A stretch of 64,000 bases of DNA, taken from assembly GCA_008012315.1 (NCBI GenBank), contig SSEL01000007.1, positions 1 to 64,000 of the forward strand, written 5' to 3'. The notes below the pieces were generated by a model that was not told where the DNA came from, searched no databases, and saw nothing but the letters and a program-made list of their open reading frames with translations. This DNA is from Rhodospirillaceae bacterium (GTDB lineage Bacteria; Pseudomonadota; Alphaproteobacteria; Dongiales; Dongiaceae). Both the position numbers and the translations under genes were made by a program. Within the stretch, counting starts at the first letter, position 1. Every line of letters begins with the position of its first letter. Shown here piece after piece: positions 24,510-32,860 of the stretch.

Positions 24510-25412
24510 ATGGCGCCGCGGGCCAATTGGAAAGGTTATCTGAAGATCGCGGAAGTGACCTGTCCGGTCGCGCTCTATACGGCCGCCTCGACCTCCGAAC
24601 GCACCGCCTTTCATACGGTCAACCGGGAAACCGGACACCGCGTCCACCGGCAATTCATCGATAGCGAAACCGGCAAGCCGGTCGCGCGTGAGGATCAAGT
24701 CAAAGGATATGGCGTCGCCGAAGACGAATATGTGATCCTCGAACCGGAGGAGATCACGGCCGCGGTCCCTGCCAGCGACAAGACGCTTTCAGTGGACGCC
24801 TTCATTGCTTGCGACGATATCGATAACGTCTATTTCGACCGGCCTTATTACCTGGCGCCGGCCGATAAGAATGCGGAAGAATCCTTCTTCCTGATCCATA
24901 AAGGCATGCAGGAAGCAAATGTCGCCGCCATCGCGCAGACGGTGTTGTTTCGCCGCGTCCGCACCTTGCTCATCCGGGCGCATGGCCCCGGCATGATCGC
25001 GACCACGTTGAATTATGAATATGAGGTCCGTTCCGCGACGGAGGCCTTTGATGATATTCCGAAATTGAAGATCAAAGGCGAGATGCTGGATCTCGCCAAA
25101 CACATCATCGGCACCAAGATGGGAAAGTTCGACCCGCGGGAATTCGATGACCGCTACGAGGCCGCTCTGGCCGATCTGGTCAAGGCGAAACTCGAAGGCA
25201 AACCCATCCCCAAACCCAAGGCGGTCCAGCCCGGCAAGGTCATCGATCTCATGGAAGCGTTGCGCCAGAGTGCTGGGCGTGGCGGTGGCGGTCGCGCTGC
25301 CGGCAAGAAAGCATCCGGTGGGTCCCGGCCCGGCGCGGCGCCAAAACGCAAAACGACCGCCAAGAAGAAGGCTAAGAAAAAGGCGGCCCCGGCACGACGC
25401 AAGGCCAGTTGA
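24510..25412 (+). CDS. ku: Ku protein (NHEJ), long-tailed paralogue
   Basis: A 300-residue bacterial Ku that would form a ring on DNA double-strand ends for non-homologous end joining. The core starts with the typical ANWKGYLKIAEVTCPVALYTA and includes FHTVNRETGHRV and VKGYGVAEDEYVILEPEE. Residues about 255-300 form a Lys/Arg/Ala-rich tail (AAPKRKTTAKKKAKKKAAPA), like the extended basic tails known to aid DNA binding in some Ku proteins. No ligD is in the window. It faces a second ku tail-to-tail, 21 bp apart. Confidence 0.93.
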   Translation: MAPRANWKGYLKIAEVTCPVALYTAASTSERTAFHTVNRETGHRVHRQFIDSETGKPVAREDQVKGYGVAEDEYVILEPEEITAAVPASDKTLSVDAFIACDDIDNVYFDRPYYLAPADKNAEESFFLIHKGMQEANVAAIAQTVLFRRVRTLLIRAHGPGMIATTLNYEYEVRSATEAFDDIPKLKIKGEMLDLAKHIIGTKMGKFDPREFDDRYEAALADLVKAKLEGKPIPKPKAVQPGKVIDLMEALRQSAGRGGGGRAAGKKASGGSRPGAAPKRKTTAKKKAKKKAAPARRKAS

Positions 25413-25422
25413 TCCTGCCCAT

Positions 25423-25454
25423 AAGTCGCGTCCTCAGCGCTTGCGCGACTTTTT
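25423..25454 (+). terminator. terminator of ku inside the 3' end of the convergent ku
   Basis: Stem AAGTCGCG / CGCGACTT with a 13-base loop, followed by TTT, 10 bp past the plus-strand ku stop. It overlaps the last codons of the minus-strand ku gene. Confidence 0.65.
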
Positions 25455-26246
25455 CTCCTCCGAAGCGATGCTTTTCCGCAGCGCATCGACGATGCTGATC
25501 ACATTGCTCGGCCGTTCCGCCGCTTCGCCCTTCGTCTTGCGTCCGGTCGCCCGCTTGCCCTTGCGCTTGCTGGCGATGATATCCAGCAGCTTTTCCTGAA
25601 CCGGGTCATCCACCATCGACGGATCCCAGGGCTTCGATCGCTCGCCGATCAGCTCCTCCACCATATCGACCAGCTTCTTATCGGTCTTCGGTGCCTTGAT
25701 GCCGGAGAAATAAGGCTTCTCGTCGCGCACCTCGTCGCCATATCGCAATGTCCAAAGGACGATGCCCTTGTCGCGCGGCTGCAGCATGACGGCCCGTTCG
25801 CGCCGATACATGACCAGGCGGGAAACGCCGACGGTTTTGGTGGCTTCCATCGCATCTCGGATGACGCAAAAGGCTTCCTCGCCCACCTCATCATCGGGCA
25901 TCAAATAATGCGGCCTGTCATACCAGATCCAGTCGACGCTGTCCCTCGGCACGAACATGTCGATATCGATGGTGCGGGTGCTTTCCAGCGCCACGGCCTC
26001 GATTTCCTCGTCTTCCAGCAGCACGTATTCGTCCGCTCCCCGCTGATAGCCTTTGACTTCGTCGTCTTCATCGACCGGATCGCCGGTCTCCGCATCGACA
26101 TACTGGCTGACCACCCGGTTGCCGGTCTTGCGGTTGATCGTATGGAAGCGGACTTTTTCGCTTTCCGAGGTCGCCGGCATCATCGTCACCGGGCAGGTCA
26201 CGAGCGAGAGCTTGAGATAACCTTTCCAGAAACTGCGTGGCGGCAT
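25434..26246 (-). CDS. ku: Ku protein (NHEJ), second paralogue
   Basis: A 270-residue bacterial Ku, clearly homologous to its convergent neighbour (SFWKGYLKLSLVTCPVTMMPA, FHTINRKTGNRV, VKGYQRGADEYVLLEDEE). Its basic tail is short (SIASEEKKSRKR). Two unequal ku genes side by side suggest heterodimers, as proposed for Ku3/Ku4 in Sinorhizobium meliloti, or condition-specific homodimers. Its start follows a 33-bp stretch before the inverted repeat at 26279-26344. Confidence 0.92.
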   Translation of the reverse strand: MPPRSFWKGYLKLSLVTCPVTMMPATSESEKVRFHTINRKTGNRVVSQYVDAETGDPVDEDDEVKGYQRGADEYVLLEDEEIEAVALESTRTIDIDMFVPRDSVDWIWYDRPHYLMPDDEVGEEAFCVIRDAMEATKTVGVSRLVMYRRERAVMLQPRDKGIVLWTLRYGDEVRDEKPYFSGIKAPKTDKKLVDMVEELIGERSKPWDPSMVDDPVQEKLLDIIASKRKGKRATGRKTKGEAAERPSNVISIVDALRKSIASEEKKSRKR

Positions 26247-26278
26247 GCTTCACCAGCCGGTCATATGGAGGAGGGCAG

Positions 26279-26344
26279 TTGGAGGCGCCAATGCGCATAA
26301 GATACGGGAGGAATCTCAGCGCCATTCGGAACGGGCGCCTCCAA
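26279..26344. repeat. 66-bp element bounded by a perfect 11-bp inverted repeat
   Basis: TTGGAGGCGCC (26279-26289) and GGCGCCTCCAA (26334-26344) are exact reverse complements, 44 bp apart, in the 166-bp gap between ku (start) and the HPr-EI gene (stop). The interior has no long stem. Possible readings are a stem-loop RNA, a paired protein-binding site or a miniature element; no target-site duplication is obvious. Confidence 0.6.
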
Positions 26345-26412
26345 TCCGATGAACATCTTTGCGGGCAGAAGGTTCCGGCAGGGCCGCTTTAACGATAATT
26401 GCCGATTGCTGA

Positions 26413-28428
26413 TCACGCCGGCCGATGGGCGCGGCTTTCCATCACCAGTTTCTTGGCGCGGGGAATCTGGGATGATTCCATGCTGAATTCAGTGACGCCA
26501 TAGCTCAATAATGCCGGGATCAGGGCCGGATCGCCGGCCGCTTCGCCACAAACGCCGACCCAGATGCCCTTGGCGCGTGCGGCCTGGCAGGTCAGTTCGA
26601 TCATGCGCAAGACGGCCGGATGCGATGCCTGGCAAAGACGCCGCAATCTCGGATTTCCATGCAGCCGATCCACCGCCATGGTGTATTGCGTCAGGTCATT
26701 GGTGCCGATCGAGAAGAAATCGACCTCCCCGGCCAATTGATCGGCGCATATGACGGCGGCGGGCGTTTCGATCATGATGCCGAGTTCGGGCAGGCGCGCG
26801 GCTTTGCCTTCCGCTGCCAGCTCGGCGGCGCAGATCGAGAGCAGCGCCTTGACCTCGCGGATTTCCCCGATATCGCTGATCATCGGGACCATGACCTTGA
26901 TATTGCTCTCGGCAGCGGCGCGCAGAAGGGCCCGCAATTGCGGCTTGAAAATCTCCGGCCGGTCGAGACAGAGGCGCACGCCACGCCAGCCGAGAAAGGG
27001 ATTTTCCTCGCGCCGCGCGGACAATCCCGGCAAGGGCTTGTCCCCGCCGACATCCAATGTGCGGATGATCACCGGCCGGTCGCCGAATTGCCGCGCGATC
27101 TCGCGATAGACGGCGAGTTGTTCTTCTTCGCTCGGCAGCGAGCGGCGTTCCAGGAACAGGAACTCGGTGCGCAGCAGGCCGATGCCCATGGCGCCGTTCT
27201 TCAGGGCCTGTTTCGCCTCGGCCGGCAGGTTGAGATTGGCGGCGATCTCGATCTCCACCCCGTCGAGGGTGCGGGCGGGCAGGTGGGCGTAGGATGCCAG
27301 GATCTCGCGTTCGCGCGCCAGATCGTCCGCTTCCTTCAGGAAGGCATCGATCTCGGTTTGCGTGGGATTGAAGGCGACCAGGCCAGCGCCGCCATCCAAG
27401 GCGACGGTTTTCGCCGCCCGAAGCTCGTCGATATCCGCCGTGAGGCCAAGAACGGCGGGAATACCGAGCGAGCGGGAGAGGATCGCCAAATGGGATGTCG
27501 CCGCACCTTCCAGGCAGACGAGGCCCTTGATCCGATCCGCCGGCAGGCGGGAAAACTCGATCGCTCCGATTGTGCTGGCGACCAGGATGCAGGGCTCGTC
27601 CAGCGCCGCGCTGTCCAGGATCGGCAGGCCGAGTAATTCGGCGGCGATCTGCCGGGCGATCTCTTCGATATCCTCCGCCCGGGCCGTGAAATAACCGTCA
27701 TCGAGCTGCCGGAACGAGGCCGCCAGTTCCTGGCCCACCGCCAAGGTTGCATGAACCGGATCCTGGCGGTCGCCGATCCTGGCTTCGATCGGCGCAATGA
27801 AATCCGGATCATTGGCGAGATTGATGAGCGCGGTGAGAATTTCCGCACCCAGGACATCGCTGTGCGGATGCGCCTCTTTCATGCGGGCGAGATCGGTGGC
27901 GGTGCGGGACACGAAGGCCGCGACGGCGGCGCGGAACGCCGCCAGTTTCGGCGCCACCTGATCGGCGGCAATCGTCGTTGCAGCCGGCCTGATGCTTTCC
28001 GGCATATGCAGCCAGACCGGGCCGATCGCGATGCCGGCGGAAGCGGCGATGCCGGTGAGGCGATAATCCTTGCGCCGGTCCTGGCCGGTAGTCGCTTCCG
28101 GACCGGTGCTTGTTTTCACCGGTGCCGGCCCGGCAGGTTTCGCCGGCGTCGCGGGAGCGGCTGCGCGATCGACCGGCTTCCCGCTGATCAGCGCCACCAG
28201 GGCATCGAGCGCGGCATCGGCATCGACGCCACTTGCCCGGACCGTGACCTCTTCGCCGATCTTGGCGCCCAGCAGCATGATCTTCACTGCGCTCTTGCCA
28301 CTGGCGACGATCTTGCCTTTGACGATCTCAACGGTGGCATCGAAGCTTTTCGCCAGCTTGACGATCTGCGCGGCGGGACGGGCATGCAGGCCTTCATCCA
28401 GCGCCACCCTGACGATTTTTTCCAGCAT
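26413..28428 (-). CDS. PTS HPr-Enzyme I fusion phosphotransferase
   Basis: A 671-residue cytoplasmic fusion supplying phosphate to the adjacent PTS permease. Residues 1-86 are HPr with active His15 (DEGLHARPAA) and the regulatory-site-like GKSAVKIM. A Pro/Ala/Thr-rich linker (about 88-118) follows. Residues about 122-671 are Enzyme I: phosphorylated His313 in EGAATSHLAIL, LRTEFLFLERRSLPSEEEQ, and IGTNDLTQYTMAVDR. Unlike E. coli FPr there is no IIA domain; the IIA is encoded separately upstream. It begins 8 bp after gatB. Confidence 0.92.
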   Translation of the reverse strand: MLEKIVRVALDEGLHARPAAQIVKLAKSFDATVEIVKGKIVASGKSAVKIMLLGAKIGEEVTVRASGVDADAALDALVALISGKPVDRAAAPATPAKPAGPAPVKTSTGPEATTGQDRRKDYRLTGIAASAGIAIGPVWLHMPESIRPAATTIAADQVAPKLAAFRAAVAAFVSRTATDLARMKEAHPHSDVLGAEILTALINLANDPDFIAPIEARIGDRQDPVHATLAVGQELAASFRQLDDGYFTARAEDIEEIARQIAAELLGLPILDSAALDEPCILVASTIGAIEFSRLPADRIKGLVCLEGAATSHLAILSRSLGIPAVLGLTADIDELRAAKTVALDGGAGLVAFNPTQTEIDAFLKEADDLAREREILASYAHLPARTLDGVEIEIAANLNLPAEAKQALKNGAMGIGLLRTEFLFLERRSLPSEEEQLAVYREIARQFGDRPVIIRTLDVGGDKPLPGLSARREENPFLGWRGVRLCLDRPEIFKPQLRALLRAAAESNIKVMVPMISDIGEIREVKALLSICAAELAAEGKAARLPELGIMIETPAAVICADQLAGEVDFFSIGTNDLTQYTMAVDRLHGNPRLRRLCQASHPAVLRMIELTCQAARAKGIWVGVCGEAAGDPALIPALLSYGVTEFSMESSQIPRAKKLVMESRAHRPA

Positions 28429-28436
28429 TGGCGGTC

Positions 28437-28724
28437 TCAGCCGGCGCGGAGGGCCGCCTCGATCTGGTCCAGAGCGGCGTCCTTGCCAATGCCGGTCAGG
28501 AAGGGCAGGCCCTTGATCACCGGCTTGCCGAGATTATCCGGCACCGGCGTGGTCGAAACGATCAGATCGGCATCGGGCGCCAGGCTCGGCACCTCGGTCG
28601 CCTTGCATTGGCGGATGGTGACGGGAATACCCTTTGCCTTCATGGCATCCTCGATCGCCATCGCCACGACGGTCGATGTAGCGACGGCGGTGCCGCAGGC
28701 AACCAGCACAACCTTGGTTTTCAT
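28437..28724 (-). CDS. gatB: PTS galactitol-type IIB component
   Basis: A 95-residue IIB protein with phosphorylation Cys in the P-loop-like motif VVLVACGTAVATSTVVAMAI at residues 5-24, the GatB (PTS_IIB_2) pattern. It transfers phosphate from the IIA to the incoming polyol or sugar. It lies between the IIA gene and the HPr-EI fusion, in a minus-strand operon with IIC first. Confidence 0.9.
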   Translation of the reverse strand: MKTKVVLVACGTAVATSTVVAMAIEDAMKAKGIPVTIRQCKATEVPSLAPDADLIVSTTPVPDNLGKPVIKGLPFLTGIGKDAALDQIEAALRAG

Positions 28725-28739
28725 CCTATGCTCCTAAAC

Positions 28740-29210
28740 TCAAGCGGCTTTGGCCAGTAAGGCCAAGATGTCTTCCTTATCCGCCGCCGCGGTCATTTCT
28801 TCAAGCAGGCTTCCATTCTGGATCAGGCCGACAATGGCCTGCAGCATCTCGATCTGCTTGTCCTTTTCTTTCAGAGCCAGCAGGAAAACGATGGAAACGG
28901 GGAGCTTTTCGTCCGGGTCTTCCATATTGCCGAAGGGGACCGGCCTGGTGAGGGTCGCCACGGCGACCGTCGGCGCGATCACATGTTCGGGATCGGTATG
29001 GGGGACGGCGACATTGATCTCACCCAAAGGCAGGCCGGTCGGCATGTCGGATTCGCGGGCGATCACCGCCTCGACATAGGTATCCGCCACCAGGCCCTGT
29101 TCGGCCAGCTTGTTGCCGAGCAGGGCGATCACCTCATCGGCATTCCCGGCTTCGACACCAGCGAAAACCAGTTGCGGGCTGATCAGTCTCATCAAACTGT
29201 TGGACATCAT
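28740..29210 (-). CDS. gatA: PTS IIA component (mannitol/fructose-type, GatA-like)
   Basis: A 156-residue PTS_EIIA_2 protein. Active His is in LPLGEINVAVPHTDPEHVI, around residue 71. It accepts phosphate from the HPr domain and passes it to IIB. The sequence is nearer to sugar-specific GatA than to PtsN, since it is encoded with IIB and IIC. It starts 51 bp after the gatC stop. Confidence 0.88.
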   Translation of the reverse strand: MMSNSLMRLISPQLVFAGVEAGNADEVIALLGNKLAEQGLVADTYVEAVIARESDMPTGLPLGEINVAVPHTDPEHVIAPTVAVATLTRPVPFGNMEDPDEKLPVSIVFLLALKEKDKQIEMLQAIVGLIQNGSLLEEMTAAADKEDILALLAKAA

Positions 29211-29261
29211 CTCTCCAAGGAACCCCGCTCCGGTGCTGCCGGAGCGGGGGTGTCACAGGTC

Positions 29262-30659
29262 TTATGCGGCGGCCTCTTCCTCGGCCCCGGCCATGGTTTC
29301 CCAATTGGTCGTGGAACGCCGGTAGAGCCAATAGCCGATCGCCACCAGGATGGCAGCGACGACCAGCCCGATCACGGCCAGGTTCTGGACCAGTTCTACC
29401 ATGACATAGGGCACCCAGAGGAAGCCGTCGACAATGCTGGTGATCTGCGCGGCATTTTCCGGCAGCTTGAAGCCGGCGCTGACCGCCGCATTGGTGAAGA
29501 GCGGCGCCAAAGCGGTGGCGACATAGAAGCCGATGGCCAATGTCACCGTGCCGATGATCACCATGCGGAAGACGTTGCCCTTCACGATCGGCGCGGTCAT
29601 GGCGACGACGAAGGGAATGACCGCGAGATCGGCGAACAGGATCACCCGGCTGCCCGGCAGGATGACCGACAGCAGGATGGCGATCGGCACCAGGATCAGG
29701 GAGCTGGAAATCGCCGCCGGATGGCCGATCAGGATCGCGGAATCGAGGCCGATCAGGATCTCGCGGTCACCGGCGCGCTTCTGCACGAAGGTGCGGGCGG
29801 CTTCCGAAACCGGGATCAGGCCTTCCATCAGGATCTTCACCATGCGCGGCAGCAGCAGCATGACGGCGGCCAGGTTCATCGCCGTCTTCAGGACATTGGT
29901 GATCATCGTGCCGCGATCGGGCACGTTGTAATAGGCGATGACGCCCAGCACCAGGCCGATGATCAGGCCGAGGATGACCGGCTCGCCGAAGACGCCGAGG
30001 CGGCGCTGGATCGTGTTGTTGTCGATATTGATCTTGTTGACGACCGGGATGCGGTCGATGATCCAGTTCAGCACAATGGCGATCGGCACGATCTGGGCGG
30101 AGGCCAGATGCGGCACGGAGACGCCGGGCACTTCATAGAAGCGCTGCACGCCCTTCGCGGTCCAGTCGGCGAACAGCAATGTCAAGGCGACGACGATGGC
30201 GGCGGCGATCAGGCCATAGGCCAGGCTGTTGGTGGCGGCGACCACCAGCGAGCCGACGAAAGCGAAATGCCAGAAGTTCCAGACATCGACGTTCAGCGTA
30301 CGGGTCAGGCGTGCCAGCAGCAGCACCAGATTGACGATGATACCGACCGGAATGATCCATAATCCGACCGACGATCCGAAAGCGATGGCGGCGGCGGAGG
30401 GCCAGCCCACATCGACCACGTCACGGGTGATGCCGGTATTCTTGACGATGGCCTGGGCGACGTCGCTGAGGCTGGTCCACATCAGGCCGATGACCAGGTT
30501 GATGCCGATGAAGGCGACGCCGATGGTGATCCCGGCGCGGAAGGCCCGGCCCGGCTTGGCGCCCAGGATGATGGCGAAGACGAAGATGAAAACCGGCAGC
30601 AGGACGGTCGAGCCCAAACTGTCGATGACGGCCTTGATGTCTGTAAGAATCGTGTCCAT
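29262..30659 (-). CDS. gatC: PTS galactitol-type IIC permease
   Basis: A 465-residue integral membrane permease of the GatC family with roughly a dozen hydrophobic helices, from VLLPVFIFVFAIILGAKPGRAF at the N-terminus to IGLVVAAILVAIGYWLYRR near the C-terminus. It translocates and co-phosphorylates the substrate with IIA and IIB. Galactitol, arabitol and related polyols are known substrates of the family; the actual substrate is not evident, and no polyol-phosphate dehydrogenase lies nearby. First gene of the PTS operon. Confidence 0.9.
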   Translation of the reverse strand: MDTILTDIKAVIDSLGSTVLLPVFIFVFAIILGAKPGRAFRAGITIGVAFIGINLVIGLMWTSLSDVAQAIVKNTGITRDVVDVGWPSAAAIAFGSSVGLWIIPVGIIVNLVLLLARLTRTLNVDVWNFWHFAFVGSLVVAATNSLAYGLIAAAIVVALTLLFADWTAKGVQRFYEVPGVSVPHLASAQIVPIAIVLNWIIDRIPVVNKINIDNNTIQRRLGVFGEPVILGLIIGLVLGVIAYYNVPDRGTMITNVLKTAMNLAAVMLLLPRMVKILMEGLIPVSEAARTFVQKRAGDREILIGLDSAILIGHPAAISSSLILVPIAILLSVILPGSRVILFADLAVIPFVVAMTAPIVKGNVFRMVIIGTVTLAIGFYVATALAPLFTNAAVSAGFKLPENAAQITSIVDGFLWVPYVMVELVQNLAVIGLVVAAILVAIGYWLYRRSTTNWETMAGAEEEAAA

Positions 30660-30906
30660 GCGAGAAGCCTCCCCCTATATGCAATCCAATCCGGAGGCAG
30701 TCTTCGATGGTTCCAAGCGGACAAAGTCAGCGCGACGTTGAAAGCGCCGCTTCGATACCGACCGTACCCCTCTCAGCCGAAACCGACTGTCCCACGTCTG
30801 TAAGGGAATACGTTTATATCTGTTATTTTTAAAGTCAATTCTCGGCAATAAAATTATAAGAATTGACAAATTTGGGTGAGATCCCAAGGCCTTGCGGCAG
30901 GCACCT
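30660..30906 (-). promoter_or_regulatory. AT-rich leader/promoter region of the PTS operon
   Basis: A 247-bp gap. The stretch around 30800-30870 is far AT-richer than its surroundings and holds TTGACT on the minus strand followed after 14 bp by TATAAA, a short-spaced promoter-like pair. No regulator gene is adjacent. No coding sequence seen. Confidence 0.4.
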
Positions 30907-31761
30907 TTATTGCTCCGGTTTGACGAATTTCAGCGTGAACCGATCGCTTTCGCCGATCGCCAGATACTTTGCGCGATCCTTGTCTTTCAGGCGCAGAGTC
31001 GGCGGCAGGGTCCAGACACCAGCGGGATAGTCCTTGATATCCCTGGGATTGGCATTCACCTCGGACTTGGCGACCAGTTTGAAGCCGGCTTTCTCGACCA
31101 AAGCGATGGCGTAATCCTCGCGCAGATAACCGCTGGCGACTTCCGGATCCTGCGCCCGGTCGGTGCGGCCGCGATGATCCTCGATGCCCAGAATGCCGCC
31201 CGGTTTCAGCGCGCGGTAGAAGGTGCTCAAATTCGCCTCGGCGGAACCGTCGGCGATCCAGTTGTGCAGATTGCGGAAGGTCAGCACCATATCGGCCGTG
31301 CCGGGTGGTGCGATGTCGCGACGGTCGCCGGCGAATTCCGTCACCTTGACCTTGTCGTAGATCGCCGGATCGCTAGCCAGCTTGGCGGCAAAGCCCTGGC
31401 GATTGCTCACCGCTTCTTCCGAGGTATCGTCGGCGGCCGGGCCCGCCGCGTAATACTGCCCGTGGTCGCGCAGATAAGGGGCGAGAATTTCCGTCCACCA
31501 GGCACCGCTGCCGGGATCGATCTCCACCACAGTCATGTCGTCGCGCAGACCGAAGAAGGTCAATGTCTCGTAAGGGTGCCGATAGATATCGCGCCGGCTG
31601 TTCTTTTCCGACCGTTGCGGCCCGGCGATCAGGCTCTGCAGCTTGGTGTCGGGCGACGCGCTGCTATCGGACGAGGTTGAACTGCAAGCCGGCAGAAGCG
31701 GCATCGCGAGCAGCAGGACGGCGAGGACAAGGCGGTTTCTGCCTGAAGGCATCGGTTTCAC
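30907..31761 (-). CDS. exported lipoprotein with a methyltransferase-like fold
   Basis: A 284-residue protein with a lipoprotein signal (RNRLVLAVLLLAMPLLPACSS, Cys at about residue 26), then a class I methyltransferase-like domain of the COG4798 type. Motif I is degenerate (MTVVEIDPGSGAWWTEIL instead of DxGxGxG); later motifs are ADMVLTFRNLHNWI and FYRALKPGGILGIEDHRG. S-adenosylmethionine is not expected in the periplasm, so the fold may have another role or the signal may act only as an anchor. Monocistronic, unlike its neighbours. Confidence 0.75.
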   Translation of the reverse strand: MKPMPSGRNRLVLAVLLLAMPLLPACSSTSSDSSASPDTKLQSLIAGPQRSEKNSRRDIYRHPYETLTFFGLRDDMTVVEIDPGSGAWWTEILAPYLRDHGQYYAAGPAADDTSEEAVSNRQGFAAKLASDPAIYDKVKVTEFAGDRRDIAPPGTADMVLTFRNLHNWIADGSAEANLSTFYRALKPGGILGIEDHRGRTDRAQDPEVASGYLREDYAIALVEKAGFKLVAKSEVNANPRDIKDYPAGVWTLPPTLRLKDKDRAKYLAIGESDRFTLKFVKPEQ

Positions 31762-31828
31762 TCCCCCTGAGGTCGAAACCGGAAGATTACGTCACAAATG
31801 TTTGTCCTCGCCAGACGAATATCCGCGC

Positions 31829-32830
31829 TTATTTCATTTCCACGGCAGTGACGGCGATGCAATCGCCTGTCTTCACCAGACCGGGGAAATGCCGCCCCGC
31901 CAGAATGCCGTTTAGCTTGGCGGTATAGGTGATCGGCGCAAGGCCGGTCCGATCGGCGTGCCAGACCTTGGCGATCACATCACCCTTCTTGACCGGCTGC
32001 CCCAGATCGACACAGGGTTCGATCAGCCCGTCGCTTTCGCTGAAGGTGAAGCAGTCGCCATCTGGCATATCGAGGCGGATCGATTTTTGGCGTTCGATCT
32101 TCCCTTTGAGGATGCCGGCATGGATCAGCAGATTGCGCACGCCGCGCTTGGCGATTCCTGCCGTGCGCGCGGTTGCCGAGCCGCCGCCGCCAAGTTCGGT
32201 GGAGATGAAGGTCTTATCCATCTCTTCGGCGGCGGTGTCGTACATTCCGACGCTGTCGATTTCCAGCAGCATCATGGAATAGGGCGCGTTGAAGGCTTCC
32301 ATCGCAGCAACGCAACGGTCCTCAAGCGCCTGCTGCGCCGGCAGGCGATGGGCGCAGCAGAAGGGGACGAACTCCAGTGTCTTGCCACCGGCATGAATAT
32401 CCAGGGTGACATCCGCCATGGGCAGCAAGCTGCGCTGGAAATAATCCGCAATCTTTTCCGTCACCGTGCCGTCAGGCCGACCGGGGAAGGAGCGATTGAG
32501 ATTGCCGCGATCAATCGGCGAGGTCCGGGTCGCGGCGCGGAAGGCGGGATAGTTCATCGCCGGGACGATGATGACCCGGCCGGACAATCCATCGGTCGTG
32601 ATCGTCGAGGCAAGATCCATCAAGGCGATCGGGCCTTCATATTCATCGCCGTGATTGGCGCCGGTCAGCAAGGCCGTGGGTCCCTCACCATTCTTTGCCA
32701 CGGTGATGGGAATCATCACGGCGCCCCAGGCGGAATCGTCCCGGCTGTAAGGCAGGCGCAGGAAGCCATGCTGCACGCCGTCGCGGTCGAAATCGACAGT
32801 TGGTGAAATCGGGTTGGGGCGCTTTTCCAT
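31829..32830 (-). CDS. doeB: N-alpha-acetyl-L-2,4-diaminobutyrate deacetylase (DoeB/EutE)
   Basis: A 333-residue AstE/AspA-like zinc deacylase. The zinc motif GANHGDEYEGPIALMDL (His and Glu) lies near residue 70, and DVTLDIHAGGKTLEFVPFC near residue 165 holds the later His. In ectoine breakdown DoeB removes acetate from the ring-opened product of DoeA to give L-2,4-diaminobutyrate. ATG 32830 follows AAGGA; a TTG 21 bp upstream is possible. It is last in the minus-strand ehuBCDA-gntR-doeB unit. Succinylglutamate desuccinylase is the generic alternative, but context favours DoeB. Confidence 0.86.
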   Translation of the reverse strand: MEKRPNPISPTVDFDRDGVQHGFLRLPYSRDDSAWGAVMIPITVAKNGEGPTALLTGANHGDEYEGPIALMDLASTITTDGLSGRVIIVPAMNYPAFRAATRTSPIDRGNLNRSFPGRPDGTVTEKIADYFQRSLLPMADVTLDIHAGGKTLEFVPFCCAHRLPAQQALEDRCVAAMEAFNAPYSMMLLEIDSVGMYDTAAEEMDKTFISTELGGGGSATARTAGIAKRGVRNLLIHAGILKGKIERQKSIRLDMPDGDCFTFSESDGLIEPCVDLGQPVKKGDVIAKVWHADRTGLAPITYTAKLNGILAGRHFPGLVKTGDCIAVTAVEMK

Positions 32831-32860
32831 TCTATGCCGGTCCTTGTTCAATCGTCGGTT

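Noticed and set aside
26620..27636. Long plus-strand frame opposite the HPr-Enzyme I gene
   Set aside because: Antisense shadow of a highly conserved PTS protein; no motif or ribosome-binding site.
28983..30362. A 459-codon open frame on the plus strand opposite the PTS IIC gene
   Set aside because: Composition is dominated by D, H, Q, R, G as in antisense of a hydrophobic gene; the sense strand encodes a clear membrane permease.
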